Shown: piece after piece, positions 49,948 through 56,901 of the stretch
How positions within the stretch are numbered: the first letter of the stretch is position 1
How the letters are laid out: every line of letters begins with the position of its first letter
The notes under the pieces: model-generated
What the model was told of the DNA's origin: nothing
Database searches by the model: none
The model's input: only the letters and a program-made list of their open reading frames with translations
Position numbers and translations under genes: made by a program
Assembly (NCBI GenBank): GCA_903838415.1
Contig: CAILYI010000194.1
Location: forward strand, 49,413-113,412
DNA from: an uncultured Anaerolineae bacterium
GTDB lineage: Bacteria; Chloroflexota; Anaerolineae; Anaerolineales; Villigracilaceae
Reading direction: 5' to 3'
DNA length: 64,000 bases

Positions 49948-52900
49948 TTACAGTTTCGGGAACCTGCTCACCACCACCGCCGCGCCCGGCAGCGTCGTCT
50001 TGTCCTTCATGGTCATCGCGGCGGGAGCCAGGCTGGCATCCTTTGGCGCGCCCTGGTAGACGAAGATCGGCGTGCCTTCGACGGCCGCGCCTAGGGTCAG
50101 GTAAGCCTGGCCGGTCAGATAGCCTTCGCTATCGAGCGAGCAGGACGAGACCCAGCCGATGACTTTGCCCTTCTTGTCCACTACCGGATCGCCGTTGTGG
50201 GCCATGCGCATACCCTGCTCCACAAAGCGGAAACGGATGACGACGCCCTTGCGGGCCTTTTCGCGCGCCATAAAGGCTTCGCGTCCGATGAAATACGGTT
50301 TGTACGGCTTGACGTACGAGCCAAATCCGCCTTCCGCCACGCCCAGGTCGCGCTCGCCGAACTTGCCGGAGCCGAGACCCATTTCGTGACCGTAGAGCGG
50401 CAGACCCGCTTCGGTGCGCAGGCTGTCGCGCGCGCCCAGGCCAATCGGCTTGACGCCAAACGCCTCGCCCGCCTTCAGCACCGCATTCCAGAAATCCGCG
50501 GCGCGCTCGGGATGCACGAACAGCTCAAAGGCCATCTTTTCGCCGGTGTAGCCGGTTCTGGAAACAATCAGGTCAAAACCACCGACAATAGCATCGCACA
50601 ACTCAGTGCGCTTCAGTTTCATAATGCGCGCCTTCGTCGCCGCATCGACGCCCATCGCCAGCAGCGTATCGCGCGATTTCGGCCCTTGCAGCGCGATATC
50701 CACGCGCATGTCATTGCCAGCTTGCGGGTCACGCAAGTTTCGGATGACGGCCTCGTAGCCATAAGTCCGCGCGCCGGGGCGGGTATTATCGATCTTGACC
50801 ACGCCGTCGCGCACGTTTTCAAGCCAGGTGCGGTCCTTGTCATCGTTCGAGGCATTCACCACCACCAGGAACTTCTCCGCGCCGCGCCGGTAGATCAGCG
50901 TATCGTCGATCACGTCCGCATCTGGGGTCAGGAAGTGCGAATACAGGCTCTCGCCGGGCATCAAGCCGCCGCAATCATTGCCGCAGACCGTATCGAGGAA
51001 CGAGGCCGCGTCGCGCCCAAGCACTTCGTACACGCCCATGTGACTGACGTCAAACAGGCCAGCCGCCTGGCGCGTGGCGAGATGTTCTTCCTTCACGCCA
51101 GTATATTGGACGGGCATTTCCCAGCCCGCAAACGGCACCAGGCGTCCGCCCAGGGATTTGTGGGCTTCGTACAGGCGAGTGCGTTTCAGCGCTCCCTCGG
51201 ACTCTGTCCAGGCGAAAGCGGGTTTCGCTTCTTTACTCCCCGCATCTTTGATACCGATAAACCAGGGTTTTTCTACTCCAGGCTGCTTTGAAGCTGGCTG
51301 CTGCGCGGCAGCGGATTCGGTGACCAGCACCGGCCCCGGCAAGCGGCGCGGATCAAAGTCTTTGGCGCCATCCAGGTTGAAGGACAGATAACCGTCTGAC
51401 AGGTCTCGCAGCCAGGTCGAAACGGCTCCGGCATCCGCGGCGGGGACGGCCAACTGGTAGGCGCCGCCTTCGAGACAGGTCAAGGTGCCAGTGACGGTCG
51501 CGCTGGGGGTGGCGATGCTCGTCGAAACGGCGAAACCGGGCTTCAGGGCGGTCAGATCTGCGCTGACGGCGTAATCCAAAAACTGGCGGACGCGCGCGCC
51601 TTGCAGGGCGAAAACGCCGGTTGCGGAGACGTCATCCACATAATAGAAATGGGGGTAGCCGTGTTTGCTGTATTCGAAATCGACGCCAGCGGCATCTGCC
51701 AGCGCGCGGACTTTCAGCCGGGCTTCGTTCAAAACGTTAAAATCGAGTTTAGCGCGGCGCACCTTGCCCTTGTGGACGGTATCGACGGAGTGCGGAGCGC
51801 AAGCCAGCAGCACATCGGCCATGATATCGGCCAGCTGACGGGTTTTGGCTTCGTCGAAGCCGCGCTGGGTAATCCAGGGCGTGCCCAGGCGAATGCCGCT
51901 CGGGTCGGCCGAGTTCTTATCGCCAGGGATGGTGTTGCGGTTGACGACAATGCCGACGATGTCGAGAATGCGCGCGGCCTGATCGCCGGTGAGCGGCGTG
52001 CCGTCAGTGCCCTTGACGCTGGTGCAGTCTACATTGACGAGGTGCGTGTCGGTGCCGCCGAAGGGCACGCGCAAGCCGCGTTTCTGGAATTGATCGGCCA
52101 TGGCGGCGGCGTTTTTGAGCGTTTGCGCCTGCAGGGCCTTGAACTGCTCGCTCTTGGCGAGTTTGAAGGTCAGCGCCAGGGCGGCAAAGATATGGACGTG
52201 CGGGCCGCCCTGTTCACCAGGGAAAACGGCCTTGTCGATTTTCTTGGCGATGGCCGCGTCCGTGGTCATCAGGATTGCGCCGCGCGGGCCGTCAATGCTC
52301 TTGTGGGTGGTCGACATGACGACATGGGCAAATCCGATCGGCGAGGGCACCACACCAGCCGCCACCAGGCCGCCGATGTGCGAGATATCCGTCAGCAGGT
52401 AAGCACCGACTTCATCGGCGATTTCGCGGAATTTCTTCCAATCGGGCACCCAGGAGTAGGATGAATAACCCGCAATGATCAGCTTGGGCTTGTTTTCGAG
52501 CGCCAGGGCACGCACTTTGTCGTAGTCGATCTTTTCATTTTCATCGACGTTGTAATGCACAGCCTTGAACCATTTACCGGAGCGATTGACCGATGAGCCG
52601 TGGCTGAGATGCCCGCCATGCAGCAGGTTCATGCCCAAAACGGTGTCGCCCAGGTTCATCAAGGCCTGATAAACGGCGTTATTGGCGGGTGCGCCCGAAA
52701 GAGCCTGCACGTTGACAAAAATCTTGTCCGCGCTGACGCCGTTGGCAGCAAACGCTTCGGCGCAGCGGCGAATAGCCAGCGACTCAACCACGTCGGCATA
52801 TTCCACGCCCTTGTAGTAGCGCGGATCGCTGTAGCGGCGGTAATCGGCCAGGCGGCTGCCGTAATCAAGAATATCCGCTTCAGACATCTTGCGCATCTCG

Positions 52901-53091
52901 TCGCTGGGATAGCCTTCGGAGTAGATGTTCTGGAAAGCGGAGCCCATCGCCTCGCGCACTGCGAGCGGCGTCTGGCTTTCAGATGCGATCAAAATCAATT
53001 TGCGGGCCTGTCGTTCTGCCTCGATCTGTGTCAGTTCGTAAACTTCAGGGTCAAGGTCAGCCAGGGAGCCGCGGAAAAGGAAATCAGACAT
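49948..53091 (-). CDS. Serine hydroxymethyltransferase-aminomethyltransferase fusion
   Basis: A 1047-residue fusion of GlyA and GcvT. Residues ~10-430 are serine hydroxymethyltransferase: ESQTPLAVREAMGS, HGGHLSHGSSVNRSG and the PLP lysine in STTHKSIDGPRGAILM. Residues ~640-1040 are the glycine-cleavage T protein: VPFAGWEMPVQYTGVKEEHLATR, LFDVSHMGVYEVLGRDA and SRTGYTGEKMAFEL. Between them lies a ~200-residue spacer with an extra folded segment. Both enzymes transfer one-carbon units through tetrahydrofolate, so channelling is plausible. AGGAGAAAACA precedes the start. No gcvH or gcvP is nearby. Confidence 0.93.
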   Translation of the reverse strand: MSDFLFRGSLADLDPEVYELTQIEAERQARKLILIASESQTPLAVREAMGSAFQNIYSEGYPSDEMRKMSEADILDYGSRLADYRRYSDPRYYKGVEYADVVESLAIRRCAEAFAANGVSADKIFVNVQALSGAPANNAVYQALMNLGDTVLGMNLLHGGHLSHGSSVNRSGKWFKAVHYNVDENEKIDYDKVRALALENKPKLIIAGYSSYSWVPDWKKFREIADEVGAYLLTDISHIGGLVAAGVVPSPIGFAHVVMSTTHKSIDGPRGAILMTTDAAIAKKIDKAVFPGEQGGPHVHIFAALALTFKLAKSEQFKALQAQTLKNAAAMADQFQKRGLRVPFGGTDTHLVNVDCTSVKGTDGTPLTGDQAARILDIVGIVVNRNTIPGDKNSADPSGIRLGTPWITQRGFDEAKTRQLADIMADVLLACAPHSVDTVHKGKVRRAKLDFNVLNEARLKVRALADAAGVDFEYSKHGYPHFYYVDDVSATGVFALQGARVRQFLDYAVSADLTALKPGFAVSTSIATPSATVTGTLTCLEGGAYQLAVPAADAGAVSTWLRDLSDGYLSFNLDGAKDFDPRRLPGPVLVTESAAAQQPASKQPGVEKPWFIGIKDAGSKEAKPAFAWTESEGALKRTRLYEAHKSLGGRLVPFAGWEMPVQYTGVKEEHLATRQAAGLFDVSHMGVYEVLGRDAASFLDTVCGNDCGGLMPGESLYSHFLTPDADVIDDTLIYRRGAEKFLVVVNASNDDKDRTWLENVRDGVVKIDNTRPGARTYGYEAVIRNLRDPQAGNDMRVDIALQGPKSRDTLLAMGVDAATKARIMKLKRTELCDAIVGGFDLIVSRTGYTGEKMAFELFVHPERAADFWNAVLKAGEAFGVKPIGLGARDSLRTEAGLPLYGHEMGLGSGKFGERDLGVAEGGFGSYVKPYKPYFIGREAFMAREKARKGVVIRFRFVEQGMRMAHNGDPVVDKKGKVIGWVSSCSLDSEGYLTGQAYLTLGAAVEGTPIFVYQGAPKDASLAPAAMTMKDKTTLPGAAVVVSRFPKL

Positions 53092-53123
53092 TGTTTTCTC
53101 CTGTAAAGGTAGTGAATTGGTTA

Positions 53124-53136
53124 GTTGTCAGACAAC
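53124..53136. promoter_or_regulatory. Palindrome upstream of the GlyA-GcvT fusion
   Basis: GTTGTC-A-GACAAC lies about 33 nt before the start codon and is flanked by TTAG and CTAA, extending the dyad imperfectly. A possible operator or attenuation element; no known regulator is identified. Confidence 0.4.
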
Positions 53137-53192
53137 CTAATTGTAGGACGATAAATGGAGAGGGTCAAGTGAGAAATGACACATAAAAAGCA

Positions 53193-53226
53193 AGACCTCC
53201 GCAACATTCAACCGTTGCGGAGGTCT
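53193..53226 (-). terminator. Terminator after the cupin gene
   Basis: AGACCTCCGCAAC (53193-53205) pairs with 53214-53226, and on the minus strand TTGCTTTTT follows. It lies 82 nt past the cupin stop codon. Confidence 0.7.
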
Positions 53227-53307
53227 GATTTACTCTGATAGCGGGTTCACGCTGCCAGGCGACTCAACATCGCCAAGGATCCCCAGCCCCCTGAAGATAG
53301 CTTCCGT

Positions 53308-53676
53308 TTAGCACGGCAACTCGTCCGACAGAATCGTGGTTTTATCCGGTTTATTGGGCACGATGCACAGAAATTCGAACTTGTCGTCGCCGATATTCTG
53401 ATACCAATGCGGAACATTTCCAGGGATGAATACCACGTCGCCTTTTTTGACTTCAAAGACCTCGTCATCAATGCCAACTCGTGCTTTGCCATTCAACACG
53501 TATTGCTCGTGTTCCACCGTGTTAGTATGGCGCGGCATGCCCCCACCAGCCTCCATGATAAAACGACGCATGGCAAAATTAGGCCCTTCCTCCGATGAAA
53601 TGAGCACCTGTTTGGTGGTTTTAACCCCATTGGATACTTGAACTTCTTCCACGTCGCGCGCATGCTTGATGGACAT
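53308..53676 (-). CDS. Cupin-domain protein
   Basis: A 122-residue single-domain cupin. The two metal motifs are GMPRHTNTVEHEQYVLNGKARVG (residues ~46-68; H-x-n-H-E-x6-G type) and PGNVPHWYQNIGDDKFEFLC (~88-107), keeping His and Glu metal ligands. The fold occurs in dioxygenases, isomerases and sensors; substrate unknown. Its own terminator follows and a GT2 gene lies upstream on the same strand, with a terminator between them. Confidence 0.85.
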   Translation of the reverse strand: MSIKHARDVEEVQVSNGVKTTKQVLISSEEGPNFAMRRFIMEAGGGMPRHTNTVEHEQYVLNGKARVGIDDEVFEVKKGDVVFIPGNVPHWYQNIGDDKFEFLCIVPNKPDKTTILSDELPC

Positions 53677-53776
53677 ACTTGTCTCCTCCTCAGGAATGAT
53701 AGATGCTCCAACATTGTACCAATTCCCGATTTACGAGTCCACAGATTTTTGGCAAACTGAGCCGTCCACCCTACAA

Positions 53777-53808
53777 AAAAGAGCCGGGAAGGTTCTCCTG
53801 GCTCTTTT
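53777..53808 (-). terminator. Terminator after the GT2 gene
   Basis: AAAAGAGCC (53777-53785) pairs with GGCTCTTTT (53800-53808), with a further GGA/TCC extension. TTTTTTG follows on the minus strand. It lies 40 nt past the stop of the GT2 gene. Confidence 0.8.
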
Positions 53809-53848
53809 GATGCTTAATCCGGTTCCGTTTTCTGCTCGGAAATGGGTT

Positions 53849-54532
53849 TTAATCCACAAAACGGTATTTGAGCAGCGCCCAAACCGCCTCGAAGGCATCC
53901 CACAAACCGATCTTTTTGCCTTCGGAATATTCGCGCGGATTGAAAGAAATCGGCACGTCGTAGACGCGCACATGCCGCTTGAGAATTTTGGCAGTAAATT
54001 CAGGCTCAAAGTCAAAACGGTTGGCGCGCAGCTTCATATTGGCAACGACTTCGCGGCGGAAAACCTTGTAGCCGGTTTCCATGTCGGTCAGAATGTTGTT
54101 GTAAAGGATGTTGGTCATCAAGGTCAGCAATTTGTTGGCGACCATATTCCAGAACAAAGTGGCGCGGTGTGAGCCTCCCAGGAAGCGGGAACCGTAGACC
54201 ACATCCGCCAGATTTTCTTCGATGGGCTTGAGCAAGCCGGGATATTCGCGCGGGTCATATTCGAGATCGGCATCCTGGATGAGCATGACATCGCCCGTGG
54301 CGGATTGGATGGCAGTCCGCAGCGCGGCGCCTTTTCCGGCGTTCTTCTCATGCAGAATGACGCGCACGCCTTCCTTGCCGTCATATTCAGCCAGGATATC
54401 GCGGGTGCCGTCTTTCGAGCCGTCATCCACAATGACGATTTCAGTCACCAGCCCGGTGGCCTTGACTCGCTTGATGATTTCGCGGATGGTATTTTTTTCG
54501 TTATAGACAGGGATCAGAACGGAAAGATTCAT
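53849..54532 (-). CDS. Glycosyltransferase family 2 (polyprenol-phosphate type)
   Basis: A 227-residue GT-A enzyme starting at ATG 54532. [30 protein letters not shown], the metal-binding [20 protein letters not shown] and [14 protein letters not shown] match dolichol- or undecaprenyl-phosphate mannosyl/glucosyltransferases, which make lipid-linked sugars for envelope polymers. No C-terminal membrane domain is attached. A TATAAT box lies 7 nt before the ATG, suggesting a leaderless mRNA. Confidence 0.9.
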   Translation of the reverse strand: MNLSVLIPVYNEKNTIREIIKRVKATGLVTEIVIVDDGSKDGTRDILAEYDGKEGVRVILHEKNAGKGAALRTAIQSATGDVMLIQDADLEYDPREYPGLLKPIEENLADVVYGSRFLGGSHRATLFWNMVANKLLTLMTNILYNNILTDMETGYKVFRREVVANMKLRANRFDFEPEFTAKILKRHVRVYDVPISFNPREYSEGKKIGLWDAFEAVWALLKYRFVD

Positions 54533-54539
54533 GCCGCCG

Positions 54540-54545
54540 ATTATA
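54540..54545 (-). promoter_or_regulatory. TATAAT box of the GT2 gene
   Basis: On the minus strand TATAAT lies with 7 nt between it and ATG 54532. No ribosome binding site is visible, so the start is probably leaderless. Confidence 0.5.
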
Positions 54546-54744
54546 CTGCGAGTTAAGCGATTTTTCATTATTTTTGGCAGTTTTCAAACCGCATCAACCC
54601 CTGATCAAGACGCCCGCTCATCCGGCTTTTCAGCTGAAAGTGAGTCGTAAGGCGTTTTTCACGCAAGGAATCGGCGGCGCAGAAAAGGACATGCTATAAT
54701 CTTTATTACTTGATTATCCATTTAATAGAATATGGCAGGTCTTT

Positions 54745-56091
54745 ATGGCGACAAATACAAGTTCATCCCGCTCTTCAAATCCTGGCCCAGCTTCATCCGG
54801 CCTGGGATTTGTTCCTCCGCCCGTCTCCAAATTGGAAGATACCGGCCTGGCGCCGCTATGGCTGCAAGATCTGGCGCTCAAAATCCTGTATTTTCAAGGC
54901 TATCTTTCCGGCTTTAAAGTGGCGGAAGAAATCGCCCTGCCCTTTGCCGGGGTGACGGATCAGATTCTAGAATCGCTCAAACGCGAAAAGCTGGTGGAAG
55001 TGAAATCGTCATCGATGGGTCTGGGCGAAGGTTCCTACCAGTATGCCATCACCGGCGCAGGCATCGAACGCGCGCGCGAAGCGCTGGAACGCAGCCAGTA
55101 TGCAGGCCCCGCGCCCGTGCCGATTGAAATCTATAACGCGGCCATCCGCAAGCAAAGCCAGCACCGTGTGGTGGTGACCAAGCAGCACATGCGCCAACTG
55201 CTCTCACAGTTGGTTCTATCCAACACCACGTTTGACCAACTCGGCCCGGCGCTCAACTCGGGCACCTCCATTTTTCTCTACGGCCCGCCCGGAAACGGCA
55301 AAACCAGCGTGGCGCGCGCTTTTGGCAGCAAAATTCTCCAACAGGATATGTACATCCCATTTGCGCTGTTTGTGGACGGACAGGTCATCAAGCTCTACGA
55401 CTCGGTCAACCATCAGCGCGCCAAGGATGAAGACGCCACCGCCTCCGGGACCGGCTCGCTGCGTACCAGTCAGCGCCGTGACCCGCGCTGGATCCATATC
55501 CGCCGCCCCTTTATCGTGGTTGGCGGCGAACTGACTCTGGCCGGTCTCGACTTGGTCTTTGACGATACGCACAAGTATTATGAAGCGCCCTTTCAGGTCA
55601 AGGCAAACGGCGGCATCTTACTGATCGACGACTTTGGCCGCCAGCAAGTCCGCCCGCGCGATCTGCTCAACCGCTGGATCGTTCCTCTCGAAAACCGGGT
55701 TGACTTCTTAACCCTGCACACCGGGCGCAAAATCGAAATCCCCTTTGACGTGCTGGTGGTTTTCTCCACCAACCTGCCGCCGCGTGATCTGGTCGATGAA
55801 GCCTTCCTGCGCCGTCTGCGCCACAAAATCGAGATCGGCGATCCTTCCTATGAAGAATACCGTCAAATTTTCCAGCGCGTGGCGATGGCAAAAAATGTCG
55901 AGTACAACGATCAGGGCCTGGCCTATCTCTTGCAGGAATGGTACATCAAGCGCAATCGCAAGCTGCGCGCCTCGCATCCGCGCGATTTGTGCGATCAACT
56001 GATCGATATTGCCCACTACCGGGGTGTTGAACCAACCATGACACGCGAACTTCTCGATCTGGCCGCACAGTCTTATTTCGTTGAGCTTTAA
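54745..56091 (+). CDS. AAA-family ATPase with N-terminal winged-helix region
   Basis: A 448-residue protein. Residues 30-115 look like a winged helix (LKREKLVEVKSSSMGLGEGSYQYAIT). The AAA+ core has Walker A FLYGPPGNGKTSVARAF near residue 177, Walker B GGILLIDDFGRQQ near residue 290 and an arginine-rich segment LRRLRHKIEIGDP as possible sensor and Arg finger. The N-terminal 25 residues are Ser/Gly-rich. A TATAAT box at 54695-54700 precedes it by 44 nt. Its partner proteins are unknown. It ends at a hairpin terminator, so it is probably monocistronic. Confidence 0.85.
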   Translation: MATNTSSSRSSNPGPASSGLGFVPPPVSKLEDTGLAPLWLQDLALKILYFQGYLSGFKVAEEIALPFAGVTDQILESLKREKLVEVKSSSMGLGEGSYQYAITGAGIERAREALERSQYAGPAPVPIEIYNAAIRKQSQHRVVVTKQHMRQLLSQLVLSNTTFDQLGPALNSGTSIFLYGPPGNGKTSVARAFGSKILQQDMYIPFALFVDGQVIKLYDSVNHQRAKDEDATASGTGSLRTSQRRDPRWIHIRRPFIVVGGELTLAGLDLVFDDTHKYYEAPFQVKANGGILLIDDFGRQQVRPRDLLNRWIVPLENRVDFLTLHTGRKIEIPFDVLVVFSTNLPPRDLVDEAFLRRLRHKIEIGDPSYEEYRQIFQRVAMAKNVEYNDQGLAYLLQEWYIKRNRKLRASHPRDLCDQLIDIAHYRGVEPTMTRELLDLAAQSYFVEL

Positions 56092-56114
56092 TCGACTAAA
56101 ATAGTGTTACTTTC

Positions 56115-56156
56115 CACTTTCTATTTTCCATCCGTGGGAAGTAGAAAGTGTTTTTT
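56115..56156 (+). terminator. Terminator between the AAA ATPase and glycerophosphodiesterase genes
   Basis: Arms 56115-56129 and 56136-56150 are complementary except for two G-U-type pairs, and are followed by TTTTTT (56151-56156). It ends 2 nt before the next gene start, so that gene must depend on readthrough or an unseen promoter. Confidence 0.75.
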
Positions 56157-56157
56157 G

Positions 56158-56898
56158 ATGCTGAACAACTTCACCCCACCCGCTTTTTTTGCCCATCGCG
56201 GCGCCTGTGCGCACGCCCCCGAGAACACCCTTTCGGCCTTTGAACTGGCTGCGAAACAAGGCGCGCCTGCCATCGAATTCGATGTCAAGCTGACGTCGGA
56301 CCGCCAGGTTATCATCATCCATGATCAGACGTTGGACCGCACGACCAACGGTTCCGGCGAGGTGGCCAAACACTCCCTGGCCGCCCTGCGTGAACTGGAT
56401 GCCGGTTCCTGGCTGTCGGCGGATTTCCGCGGCGAGAAAATTCCCACACTCGACGAAGTTTTCGAGGCTGTCGGGAAAAAAGTATTCATCAACGTTGAAC
56501 TGACCAACTACGCCACCCCCTTTGACGGGCTTGTCCGCGAAGTGGCACCGCTCGTCAAGAAACATGGCCTCGAAAAACGGATCATTTTCTCCTCGTTTCT
56601 CCCCACCAATCTGGTGATTGCCCGGCGCCTGCTGCCTGAAACCCCACGCGGACAATTGATGCTGGAAGGGAATTCCGGTTGGTGGCAGAGAGCCGCCGGG
56701 ACCTTAATGTCGATCGACGCCGAACATCCCTACCTGACGGACGTGACCGCCGAATCAGTCCAGCGCGCCCACAACAAAGGCCGCCGCGTCCATGCCTGGA
56801 CGGTCAACGATCCGGCAGATATGCGCCGCATGCGCTCCCTCGGCGTGGATGCCATCTTCACCGACGACCCACTGATCGCCCTGGAGCACTTCAAATAA
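56158..56898 (+). CDS. Glycerophosphodiester phosphodiesterase
   Basis: A 246-residue TIM-barrel enzyme that splits glycerophosphodiesters into glycerol 3-phosphate and an alcohol. The catalytic set is present: AHRGACAHAPENTLSAFELA (HR and ENT), the E-x-D pair in AIEFDVKLTSD, and IIHDQTLDRTTNGSG. Later GKKVFINVELTNY and HAWTVNDPADM are typical. No signal peptide, so the protein is cytoplasmic. ATG 56158 is chosen because an upstream start would place codons in the terminator stem. The GH3 gene follows 3 nt downstream. Confidence 0.93.
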   Translation: MLNNFTPPAFFAHRGACAHAPENTLSAFELAAKQGAPAIEFDVKLTSDRQVIIIHDQTLDRTTNGSGEVAKHSLAALRELDAGSWLSADFRGEKIPTLDEVFEAVGKKVFINVELTNYATPFDGLVREVAPLVKKHGLEKRIIFSSFLPTNLVIARRLLPETPRGQLMLEGNSGWWQRAAGTLMSIDAEHPYLTDVTAESVQRAHNKGRRVHAWTVNDPADMRRMRSLGVDAIFTDDPLIALEHFK

Positions 56899-56901
56899 AA
56901 G

